Source of the DNA: Gautieria morchelliformis
Taxonomy: Eukaryota > Basidiomycota > Agaricomycetes > Gomphales > Gomphaceae
DNA: 64,000 nucleotides
NCBI GenBank assembly: GCA_015179125.1
Contig: WHVA01000521.1
Span: forward strand, 1 to 64,000
Direction of reading: 5' to 3'
Within the stretch, counting starts at the first letter, position 1; every line of letters begins with the position of its first letter. The translations under genes were made by a program, and so were the position numbers. Positions 41,534 through 52,257 of this stretch are shown one piece after another. Under the pieces are notes generated by a model. It saw nothing but the letters and a program-made list of their open reading frames with translations. It was not told the origin of the DNA and did not search any database.

Positions 41534-42058
41534 ATGTCCGATTCTGACCCATCACGACTTGTAGAGAGTAACACTCGCGTCAAGTATGATCTGAACGGTA
41601 TACCCTACAGTGAACCTTCGATTAACACCTAGTATACTGATAACACACCAGCAGACCCCCGCCTACGGCCCTCTTCTACGTCCCCTGCAGCACAAGCGAC
41701 GTTCTTGCGCCGTCTTGGTCGTATACGATCCAGCCAGCCAGCCGTTTCTCGACCAGGGCGAATCTCAAGAGCCTCTAGTATTGCAAGTAATATCGCAATC
41801 CCAGGTATCCTAGTTATTTGGGTTGTATGCTGACGAAGCTAACGAGCTCCGTCAGTTGTGTTGGTCTACAGTATCTTTTTTGTTGACTGGGGGCCACACG
41901 AACATGTTTTCTCTGGAGTATGTGATAATGCATTCTTTCTCTTTGTCATTGACCCAAACCTTCGCTTGTGACAGCCTCAACGATGGCTTAAACGTCGAAA
42001 GGACGCATTCTGGTCAGTTCCTTCGGAAGAACATCGGCCCACCAGCGAGTCGTCGTAA
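41534..42058 (+). CDS. small protein of 120 residues, function unknown
   Basis: Exons 41534-41597, 41652-41804, 41856-41917 and 41975-42058 join in phase. The N-terminus MSDSDPSRLVESNTRVKYDL is polar, followed by an arginine/serine-rich stretch (FLRRLGRIRSSQPAVSRPGR), then IPVVLVYSIFFVDWGPHEHV with a short hydrophobic core, and PQRWLKRRKDAFW before a polar end. The mix of basic flanks around a hydrophobic, tryptophan-containing core suggests a peripheral or single-span membrane protein. All exon phases agree and each exon is protein-like, which supports a real gene. I do not recognise a family. It is divergent from the membrane protein and lies just upstream of VPS16. Confidence 0.6.
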
Positions 42059-42461
42059 TCCAGGATCACAGTGGCATCTGCCGTACTTTCTCCCGTGCGA
42101 TCACATACATGTGTGACGGTAATCCAAGCCAGCAGGCAGCAATGCCATCATCCCCAATTTAATACTTACAGTAACCAGAACTAGTTTTTCCGGTGTACAC
42201 CTGAGATGGTTCTGATGCCACTGGTTTCGTATTCTATCTCCGAGTCGAGACCCTTCCCTGTTTACTCGAAGCTCATAAACTTCAGCTGGAGATCTACAGG
42301 AGAGTTGGGGTCGATCGTGGCTGTAATCTACTGCAGGTCATCGTTATTTTACATCGTTGATTTAATGCAGAATTTGGTTTCATGTAGTTTAGCCTGGTCT
42401 GAATACATTTTTATGGCTTTACCTGCTTGCACATGTCGTGACAGTGACATGGCGTGTTACC

Positions 42462-45400
42462 ATGTCCAACGTAGAACATCCAACAGCGTCCTGGGAGCCA
42501 ATACAAGATGGAAGTGCCTTTTATAGGTGACTTTAAAACCGTTACTATGTTGCATTGAACTGAGAGATTTGAAAGGACACGCATGGTCTATCAGATGCAA
42601 TGGAATTACACGGACTTGTCTGACTACATCGTTGCCGCCGCTCGTTACGGTGGCCCACTAGGTCATTAGTTTTCAGTCTGTCTGAGAACCAAATCTCACT
42701 TATAATGCGGTAGCCCTCATGAGGGATTCTAGCAAGATGATCCCCCTAGGGCGGGGCATGCCCACCTTTAACAAATCTGAAATACGGATATACTCCTCTG
42801 TGGGCGAAGGCATCATACTGTTTACAGTAAGCCTAATGTGTATATGCAACTCCTATTCTTACTACACGTAGTGGGACCAAGGCAAGATTGTTCGGTTTGG
42901 CTGGACTTTTGACGAGCGACTAGCCGTCCTTAACGAGGAAGGGGTCTACAGAATTTACGATCTCCAGGGTGACTACCGACAATTCTCCCTCGGGAGTGAT
43001 GCAGCAGAGATGGGAATTGTAGATGCTCGCTTTCATGAGAATGGTCTGGTCGCTATGACGGGTGGATTGACACTCCTGGAGATCAAAGGCTGGGAAGGTG
43101 GAAAGCCCCTTGTACTGGCAAACCCTGGTAAATCCAACTAGCACCAGCTTCTTTTTATGCTGACAGTTTCCGAGGGTTGTCGGAGCCACCAACTTCATGG
43201 GGCATCATTCCACCTGATCAGACCATCTCCCGACATGTTGAAGTTCTTCTATCTGCCGAATCAACAATCCTGTCCGTCGACAATCTCGAATGTATTGATC
43301 AGCGGCTCTCAAGAGGCCCATTTACTCACTTGTCTCCGTCCCCAAATGGGAAGATGCTCGCCTTATTAACAATATCTGGCATGCTTTGGGTCGTGTCAAC
43401 AGACTTTCACCACAGTCGTCTAGAGTTCGATACAAACTCCCAGCCTGTGGATGGAAAGGTACGCCAGGTTGAATGGTGTGGCAATGACGCAATATTGGTG
43501 TCTTGGGATGGTCTGGCGCTTATGGTTGGCCCTCTTGGAGATACACTCAAGTACGTGATTCATTATCTCTCAAACTCGTCTCTTTAGGTTTCGATAGGTA
43601 TTATTACCCTGGGCCCATCCATACCGTCTCTGAAATAGATGGCGTGAGGATTATTGGACCTGGTACCTGTGACTTTCTTGAGAAGGTCCCTGGTAAGACA
43701 TCTCACTTCTCACTATAGCTGTCGTTAATTTTATGGCAGCGTCAACATTTTCAATATTTCGACCTGGTTCTACATCACCTGCAGCCATCCTCTATGACGC
43801 CTGGGAGCATTTCACCCGTCGTTCCCCTAAGGCAGACGAACATATTCGTAGCATACGGCCCGAACTGGCCTCTGCTGTCGATGACTGTATTGATGCGGCT
43901 GGTAGAGAATGGGAGCCTTATTGGCAACGCAGGTTATTAAATGTGAGCTAGCGCAGCTTAGAATCAGCAATCAGTAGTGACATTCTTTACCAGGCCGCCA
44001 AATTTGGTCGTTCATTCTTGGATTTGTACAATCCAGTCGATTTTGTGACAATGGGTCAGACCCTCAAAGTTTTAAATGCTGTTCGGTTCTACGACATCGG
44101 CATTCCTTTGACTTATGCTCAGTAAGTATGGCATTGTCGACCTGGACATATAGTCTCATTTGGTTCCACCAAACGCAGGTACACGCACACATCTCCCTCG
44201 CATCTCATTTCTCGCCTCACTGCACGTTCGCTGCACCTTCTTGCTCTCCGAATATCTACCTATCTTGACTTGAAGCCCGATGCTGTTTTGAAACACTGGG
44301 CGTGCGCCAAGATCGCACGCTCTAAAACATCTACAGCGTCCAGTGGTGCCTCGGCAGGGGCTAGTGGGGACAATGAAGTCTGTAAGCTTATCGTGGATAA
44401 ATTTGATAAACTAGGACACGGGGACGTGAGCTATGCGGATATAGCCAGACGAGCTTGGGAGGTGGGACGGGCAAGCCTAGCGACCAAGGTAGATTAACTT
44501 GTGGTCTGTGATGCCTTCCAAAGATTGACTGTGTGACTCCTGATACAGTTATTAGATCACGAGCCGCGGGCCGCCGACCAAGTTCCTCTCCTCCTAATTA
44601 TGAAGGAAGACCAACTTGCCTTACAAAAGGCCGTTGATAGTGGTGACACAGACCTAGGTTCGTGGTTTTACCATTCTCGTGCACTGTCGGGAAACGCTGC
44701 AAGGGAGGCATGTAGTATATCACGTCCTTCTTCATTTACACAAGCGACTACCCTTGGGCACGTTCTTCCGGCTTATAGAAGATGGTGGTCCTCGCCTCGC
44801 CCTTGCGTCAAAGTTGCTACAAGTCTATGCCCGGGAGCAAAACCGGGAGATGCTAAGAGATTTCTACTACTCAGACGATCGACGCCTAGACAGCGCCGTG
44901 CTTGCATTAGAGGAAGCCGCTAACATGACCGTGAGTCATGATTCATCCATCTTTTCTCTCAGTCCTGATATCAGTCTTAGGATCCCATCGCCAGGATCGC
45001 TTCCGTCAAAGCCTCACAAAAGTTCTTTTCGGAAGATAAAAATCGTACCTTTGAAGCAAAGGCACGTTAAGACGGCAGTGCGCTATCAAGGCTCTCTTAA
45101 CGCTTACTGCTACAGATGATGGAAGAAAGCGTCCGCCTCCTTACGTTCCAGCAACAATTGGAGAAGGATGCACCTACTCATGGTCCCTTTGTTGGCCTCA
45201 GCGTGAATGATACGATCAAGAGTTGCATTGTGAATGGGCTACCAAAGAAAGCCGACAAACTCAAATCTGACTGGAAAGTACCTGACAAGAGGTGTGTAAT
45301 ACTTAGCCTGTTGCGCCCTCACTACTTCCCTGAATCGTCAAATAGGTTCTGGTACCTCAAAGTGCAGGCATTGATTGAGATGCGAGATTTTAACACCCTA

Positions 45401-45736
45401 GACGTGTTTGCCAGATCCAAGCGAAGTCCAATAGGGTATGAACCGTTCGTGCGCATTCTACTTGAAAATGGCCATCAGCGAGAGGCCGTGGCTTACATTC
45501 CACGCTGCGATGCTGAGCGGAGAGTTGATTTGTATATCGAGTGCGATGAGTGGAGAATGGCAGGGAAAGAATGTAAAGACAGAGGTAACAGGGCCAGATT
45601 GGAGTGCGTAGCCTTCTTTTGCGTCAAGGGGCTGGTGTTAATTTTTTGACTACACCTATGCAGCGAATTGAGGCGAAAATGTCCAAATTCACTAATTGCA
45701 CGCGAGTTGGACCAACTTGCGACATCAATGGCTTGA
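42462..45736 (+). CDS. VPS16: vacuolar sorting protein 16 homolog (HOPS/CORVET core)
   Basis: Core subunit of the HOPS and CORVET tethering complexes, which fuse endosomes and vacuoles. Fifteen exons, all in phase, give 850 residues, the family length. N-terminus [20 protein letters not shown] then [20 protein letters not shown]. Beta-propeller part: [55 protein letters not shown]. Vps16 C-terminal helical domain: [103 protein letters not shown] and the end [16 protein letters not shown]. Exon 1 (42462-42526) and the 40-nt intron after it were placed from homology to known N-termini. Intron 12 (45062-45115) has a GC donor. It is convergent with the HAD gene, 46 bp between stop codons. Confidence 0.94.
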
Positions 45737-45782
45737 CCGCCATCAGTAATACTTTACCCGCTTCTGTCTTCCCATCATTATT

Positions 45783-46732
45783 TTAATCAGCATGTGTCTG
45801 TGACTGCGGGGTAAGAGTCATTGAGGCTGCCAGCCTGCCGATGACTTACAACACTTACCTCCTTCACGACTGCATTGGCCATATCTCCCAATGTTGGGAA
45901 TGAGAAAACATAAGTCGCGTCAGTCTTGACTGCCATGAAATCTCCTTCACGAATAATCCAGCTCGACGCAATGCCGAGCGTATTTGCTGGCTTATGATCG
46001 TGGAACAAACTATTCGCTGTGACAAGAACCTAGCACTCCGGAAGTCAGATGGAAGGAAGATTCACATAGACGAGCCCGGACCTCATGTTTCTCAATACCA
46101 AACTTGGCCTTAACGCTATTCAGCATATACTCGAAATTTGTTGGGTCTGGTTTGTATGATCCAATGTCCTGAGAATTGTATGCGTGGGTAAGGAACTACA
46201 TTCGACTGGCAATAACCGACCTGTGCGGTCAGAACCAAGTCGAATTGGAAGCCCTGTTCTAGGACCCTTTGCGTGTGGGAGAAACTCAACCTATCGACAT
46301 TGGAGAGAACCACAAGGCGGTAGTGCTTTGACAACCGTGCAAGAGCCTCGACGGTGTCAGGGAATATAGGCCATTTGCCTACAGAGTTGCCAAACGCTAG
46401 GCTAGCTTCGGTGAGCTGCCCATCCTCGGGCAGGCCTAGACGTTTTGCCAAAGTGTAATAACTATCAGCTAACACCTTGGTGTACAAGTCGGTGGGGTTT
46501 TGAGCTTGTAGATTTGTCTCTACGGAATGAAAAGCAGCCAGTGCCTCTGTTCGAGTCCAAGACTCCTGGGAACGCTGGATGATGGGCAAAATGCTTTCGT
46601 ATATCCCTGACTCCCAGTCCTGGACAGGATGTTCAATATTTGAAGGTTATAGAAAGGTTGTCCCCATACGAGTAGCGTTCCATAGACGTCGAAGCAGAGT
46701 AGCTTGAACTGAGTTAGCTTTGGATCGATCAT
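45783..46732 (-). CDS. HAD-superfamily hydrolase, 2-haloacid dehalogenase-like
   Basis: Exons 46670-46732, 46221-46619, 46082-46168, 45859-46029 and 45783-45803 join in phase to 246 residues. HAD motif I is LLCFDVYGTLL (nucleophile aspartate), motif II VVLSNVDR (serine), motif III the lysine in IGSYKPDP, and motif IV HDHKPANTLGIASSWI. A helical cap lies between motifs I and II. This is the type II haloacid dehalogenase layout; the true substrate in fungi is often not a haloacid and is unknown here. It is divergent from the SPX-EXS gene (179 bp between start codons) and convergent with VPS16. Confidence 0.88.
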
Positions 46733-46911
46733 GCTAGTGTTGACGAGAAGAATAGCAAGGGTAGTTTCAGATTTCACTCATCCGCATCAGGATTTGCATG
46801 ACCCCTAAACGGTTATGGTTGGTCACCCAGGCTGACCAATCTTGAACAGAGCCAAAATTTGCGGCCAAGGTCCTGGGCAGTGGGAGCTCAAGGAGGAGCT
46901 TATACATCGGT

Positions 46912-49900
46912 ATGAAATTTGCTCGGTAAGTTGAAACAACACTGCTAAATCTTTCCAAACTGACCTCATACGGTAATCAGTTATCTTGAGGAAACACGGG
47001 TACGTGACGACCTGTTCTGAGCGAATGCAAATCAAGATCTATGCCGGTGACTGAGTTTGCATTAGATTCCAGAATGGAAACGAGCATACATGTGCGAATT
47101 CTACAAGTGATTCCTTATCATTTTTGGTTGACATTATATCACACCCAGCGACTTTAAAGGGCTAAAGAAGCGGGTCGCCGCAATCCGGAAAGCTAAGCAA
47201 AGAGCGGGAACAGCATACCATTCAGTACAGGAACCAATTCGAGCACACAGCTATGGTAGTTTGGATCACTCACCAAACCCGTCCTGTCCATCTCCATCGA
47301 TCTATCACGCGAGTCCTCTTCGCGAAACAGAATTGATTGAGGGCCACGAAAGAGGTCCTCGGGCGCCACCTACTCAGCTGCACCAAACGCAGGGGGAAAT
47401 TCTTGTAATGAATATCCCCACGTATAGTAACTACTCTGATTAACGAAATTTAGCCTCTACGCCCCAAGCCAAGCTCAAGCAGTGACCGGGCCCGCGGCAA
47501 CTCTTCTGTCCCCAGGCTCTTGGATACCCTAATTCTCAGAAACACAAGTTAGTTTTAACTGTTGTTGAGGAGGTTGCATGTCTGATCGGAATGTGGCATG
47601 AACCTTCTAGCCAGGATACCTCGTCAGCCCGAATTAACCTTGGTGGCTCTTTATGCTTCCTTGGAGCCACTTGAACTATCATTTTTTACATACCTGGACC
47701 AGCAGCTCGACAAAGTACATGCATTCTACGACGAACGTGAAGATGAAGCAACCCATAAGTAGGCCATCTAGATGATCTTCTTTACTCGATGACTCATCAC
47801 CTTCATACAGACTTGCAGCTCTCAAAGACCAGCTTCGTGAGCTTGCGGAACATAGACGTCAATTCTATGTGAAGCATAATCCTTTCCATTGACTGATAGG
47901 TGTGCTAACATCTTGCGTATCCCTCTCTTCCAGGAAGCCCAGTCATCACGAATTGAGACGTGGAGTGTGCTTCCGCGAGCTCTGGGCGAAGCCTTGGGTG
48001 TCTCTAACGGGAAAAATACAAATACCCACGTCACAGACCTTGGTAATGCTATGCGCATAGCTACCCCGTCAAGGGCTCAATCACGGTCGCATTCACCTGC
48101 GGGACATTTCAGAGATCCTGCTGACTATCACCACGCTAAACTGAAACTGAAAAGGGCATTCCAAGAGTTCTATCGCAGTCTCGAACTTTTGAATGACTAT
48201 AGGGTCTGTCCCTAAGCGTTATGTTCTGTGCTGAACTTTACTCGTTGATCTTCAGGTGTTAAACTTGACAGGTTTCCGTAAGGTAAGTCGATATGCTTAT
48301 ATGGCCAGTTTTAACGAAAACAAGCATAAAATCGCAAGGCGTTGAAAAAATATGAAAAAGTTACCCAAGTGGGCCCATCTTTCTTCTCTTGTGAGGATTA
48401 TAGTCTAACTGGTTTAGTCTCATGCGCAAGATCTTTATATGAGGGAGAAGGTTGGCACTAGTCATCCCTGAGTTCTATTGATAGGGCTGATGGGGGTAGC
48501 ATAGGTTCTCTCTCGGAGGTTTGCAATTAGTCGAATGATGGATGATGCTATGCAAGACGTGGAAGACATATACGCCACTAGATTCGGTGAGAATGCTAAA
48601 GTGGATGCAAGTAGCGACCCTCAGTCACAACCTTATTTCAGAGAACGGGGATCGGAAGAAAGCTCGACGACGATTGAAATCACCCGTTTTGCATAAATCA
48701 CACCATTTCAGTACATTCTGTTCGGGAATATATATAGGGTTGGCGATCCCTGTACTTGTCTCCGCGGCATACAGCAGTGCGACATTCATCTCTTCAATGT
48801 GCGTTTAATCTGTAATCAGACTTATGAACAGGTTTTCAGCCTCAGACTCGTCGAGAGATCCCCGAGTGGGGTCCGCTCCTGGAAATATATGCGACTCTCC
48901 TACTCCCGGTAGTCTTTACTCTACTCCTTGGAGTCAATATCTCAGCATGGACATATGCTCGCATTAATATTGCCTTTATATTCGGTGTGATAACTAGTAT
49001 TTTTACCGAGGCCATATTTTGACATTGCTGTAGAGCTTGACGTGCGGTCCGCCATTGATAGCCGAGAGTATTTCGAGGTTGGTCTCTGAGTCATCCATCA
49101 CCGTCTTTCACTCATTATACGGGATCAGTTCCCTGCATTTCTTTTTTTCACACTTTCCTGTGCGACCTGGTTATCCTTCTTCCGGATTGGCAGCAACGTT
49201 ATATCACCGACCACATGGCCCCTCATCTGGCTTGGATACGCGTTTGTGCTATTGATCAATCCCCTCCCAGTATTCTCCCGTAGCGCGCGATATTGGCTCA
49301 TCAAGAACATATCCCGCCTGCTCGTCGCAGGTACTTCTCGTGTAGAATTCACGGATTTCTGGCTTGGCGATCAATTCTGCAGCCTCGTATTCAGTCTGGC
49401 GCACTTGTTTACTATTGGATGCGCATATTCTAATGATTGGCGCAACGTATTTAGCCGCTGTGGGTCAGTGACACACTGGCCGGCGCCGTTGGTGCTGCTC
49501 ACGTTGCCATACCTCGTGCGTTTGGTGCAGAGCGTGAGGCGGTATTATGACTCTAAGCTGCTCACTCACTTGATTAACGTACGTTTTGTTACGTTGTTTA
49601 CCATTTCAAATGCAAGATCACGTTTGGCTTAGGGCGGAAAATACCTCTCGAGTATCATGATGTATGTGTCGTATTATACGTGGCGATCGCGAGGTGCACT
49701 TCTGGAAATTTTGGGAGCATGGTTTAGTGTACTCACACGATCTAGGGAGTCCACGCGATTTATCATTTGTGCTCTGGTGTTTGTTCGCAACACTCAGCTC
49801 TGTCTATGCTTCCTTATGGGTATGATTTTAATACTTTCCTGTTGCATATTTGGAGCTGATGGCAGTGTGTGCCAGGATCTCTTGATGGATTGGTCCTTCC

Positions 49901-50573
49901 TCCAACGAGGGAGCACTCATCGATTTTTACGACCCGAACTCCTTTATACCAATAATCCCATAGTAAGACAGCATCTCTCTCAGTTACCGTCACTGCCAAT
50001 AAAAACTGATATATAACACGTCAGATATACTATTTCGCAATCGTAAGATTGGTTTGGATTACTATATGTTGGTTCTTTTAGAGATGGCTCACATATTAGG
50101 TGTCCAACGTTATGATCCGATTCATATGGACAATGTATATCCCTTCAGGAGGGTTGAATAACCGTCTTCGTGCGGTTATTGCTGCTGGGTTAGAGATGCT
50201 AAGGAGGTTCCAGTGGAATTTCTGTAAGCACCTTGCCACCTCTCTCTCCTCACCTTAACACTTTTTCTATGCAGACCGCCTTGAAAACGAACAGATCGGT
50301 AACACAGACCAATACCGTGCCACTCGCGAAGTTCCTCTCCCATACTCATCCACAACATGGCACGAGTCCGATGAGGACGACTCTGATCTAGAGGAGAATC
50401 ATGCGGGGGATAACGGTGAAGCGCAGGAGACATTGGAACTGAGTGCGCGAAGGAAAAAGAGCCAGCCGATTTCAAACGTGTTCGGAGTTGGTTTGAGCAA
50501 GAGATGGGGTGGGAAGGGTAGTGTTTATGCGAGAGGTGAAGGCATGGGTACTCCAGAGTACCGGGAGGAGTAG
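46912..50573 (+). CDS. SPX-EXS protein (SYG1/XPR1-type phosphate exporter or sensor)
   Basis: Membrane protein with an inositol-pyrophosphate-sensing SPX domain and an EXS domain. First exons are very small: 46912-46925 (14 nt), 46981-46999 (19 nt), 47066-47091 (26 nt), then 47149 onward; together they give MKFARYLEETRIPEWKRAYI and DFKGLKKRVAAIRKAKQ, the canonical SPX start. The SPX end is RSLELLNDYRVLNLTGFRKA and LKKYEKVTQ, rich in the lysines that bind inositol pyrophosphates. Membrane and EXS parts: FCSGIYIGLAIPVLVSAAYS, LLLGVNISAWTYARINIAFI, WPLIWLGYAFVLLINPLP, VSYYTWRSRG, DLLMDWSFLQRG and FLRPELLY, EMLRRFQWNFYRLENEQIGN, then an acidic tail ending near GMGTPEYREE. I did not place every internal intron. 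Family role: phosphate export or phosphate signalling at the plasma membrane or Golgi. Confidence 0.9.
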
Positions 50574-50943
50574 GTTTTTTGGATTCGTGGCTTCATAATC
50601 GAGGCAGGTGAGGTAACGCTTGCCATCTCAGCTAATGTGGAATCCTTGTATTTGCCAGATGTGAGTTTACCCGTGTGATACAATTTTGTGCATGTTTTGA
50701 ATTGGGCCCGCGCGGAGTGCATTTGGGACTGTGGACTGTCCTCTTATTAGCGGGCCCTATATCTTTGCAGGCATACTTATCCTAGCATATTGCGAAGATA
50801 AAGAGTCGGCATATAGGGCTTTCTTCTACACATGTATGAAGGCGGGACCTTCAACACATCTATAATTATAAGTCATGGCTGACCAGCTGCTCGGTCGACC
50901 TAATTTACGGCTGATACGCATCGAGCAGCGCAACAACCGTATC

Positions 50944-51250
50944 CTATCCCCCAGAGGAAGCCGCCACCCGCGCATTGTCATTGAACAGGTTACTGTGGCG
51001 CCCTTGTGTGTTGACATCTCCAACAGTGAACGAAGAATGGCATCGTGGCCTCTTGAATGACGCTGCCTGGAGCTCATTGCCATACATGCCTCCTTGTGCG
51101 TTTATATCCGCTCCTTCCTCCAGCAGTAACCAAACGAACGCCTCGTATCCTTCAAACGATGGTGCCTGCACGGTAATGACAAAGCCTCGTCCTCCGCGTG
51201 TGTTGGCACCAAGAGTTAAATGAACGATCCCATCAAGTCTTTCGGATGAC
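50944..51250 (-). pseudogene. ankyrin-repeat remnant
   Basis: On the minus strand FEGYEAFVWLLLEEGADINA then QGGMYGNELQAASFK is one and a half ankyrin repeats of the same type as those in the NLR at 56.9-57.5 kb (LLLEKGADMNAQGGRYGSAL). It is followed by VGDVNTQGRHSNLFNDNAR, a further decayed repeat. There is no clear start and no second domain. It is probably a fragment of a related NLR gene or the old 3' end of the interrupted one, now separated from it by the copia element. Confidence 0.6.
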
Positions 51251-51950
51251 CCCGCCAGCATGCAGGTGTTGAAGGAGGACCAGGCGGCCATCCGTGTCCA
51301 GCCAGGTGAAAGGTTTGCAATTGGCCCACAGACTGCAGTGGTCGAAGGAGTCCTTGCACTTTAATAGTGCATGCGGGTCGAATGAGGTCCAGCAGGCCAT
51401 CAACTTGCAAAGCATGAAGGTTGAGCAGTCCACTGTCGCTGTCCAAGGCACCAAGCCGGTGGAGGACGCCGTGAGAATGGAGGAATCAAAGAAGGTCGAG
51501 GAGGCCGCCGTCAGCGTGAAGAGAGTCGGAGTTGCCAACACGAACCCGGGCTTGAACAAGCATCTCCACAATGCCCTGCTTGCAGAAGGACGGACTAGAC
51601 GGTACACCACTACCTATTTAGATGTCCCGCGTACAGCGCGCAGAGAAGAATGGAAAAGGAGCTGACGCGAGGGGCGAAGTCCGTGAAAACCCTATTAGGA
51701 GGCCACATGGCGATGAAACATTTATTTGAATACATACATGGCACGCGACGGTTCGAAAATCGTATGGGGTCCTCTCGCTACCGAAGGACGAGACAGACGG
51801 AAAAAGGGAGGACGAGCGAAACGCACTTGGCGCTAATGCACACCCCCCGCCCACATAGGCTCGGACAAGCTCGGTGCGCTGCCCCTGGAGCGTAAGCAGT
51901 GAAAGAGGTTGAAAGGCGAGAAGGAATAAGGGTTGGATAGGAAAGCTGTA

Positions 51951-51955
51951 TACAC
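51951..51955. repeat. copia target-site duplication, left
   Basis: TACAC directly before the left LTR; the same five bases follow the right LTR at 56872-56876. Confidence 0.85.
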
Positions 51956-52257
51956 TGTAGGCGCAGAGGTCTGAGATAAGAGCTCTAAGGCTAAGACGAC
52001 GTCAGGAGAAGCTATTACTATTAGTAGAAAGGAGTAAATACCTAAGACGACGTCAGGAGAAGCTGAGAGGTCGTCGTACAATCGGGGCTGTACTTATACT
52101 AGCTAGAGTGACCTTTTGTACTCTAAAAGAGGAATAGAACAATAGGGTAGAACAATGGGGTGAAGATACAAAAGGGGCTGTGGCAAGGGACAACGCGCTA
52201 AGTGGACAAAGGGTCGGTGATCTCGGTGATCGGTCAAGTATGACCGGTTTTTCAACA
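51956..52257 (-). repeat. copia 3' LTR
   Basis: 302 bp, TG...CA ends (plus strand starts TGTAGGCGCAGAGG and ends TTTTTCAACA). It differs from the other LTR by one substitution near 52034 and by lacking about 4 bp in GTG(CACT)ACC, so insertion was recent. Inside it ACGACGTCAGGAGAAGCT occurs twice. The stop codon of the pol frame lies in its outermost bases. Confidence 0.92.

Larger units (their letters stand above)
50574..51955. other. 1.4 kb between SPX-EXS and the copia element
   Basis: Contains the ankyrin-like remnant listed separately. An open frame at 51294-51665 (plus) of about 124 codons has a valine/glutamate/lysine-rich stretch but no domain, and I do not call it a gene. The last five bases (TACAC, 51951-51955) are the target duplication of the copia element. 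Confidence 0.45.

Noticed and set aside
41490..41535. B-box-like AGTTCGAACCCC between two start codons
   Set aside because: No A box at the right distance and no cloverleaf; it lies in the tiny intergenic space of two genes.
46767..47035. Minus-strand frames of 63-70 codons
   Set aside because: They are antisense to the micro-exons and introns at the start of the SPX-EXS gene.
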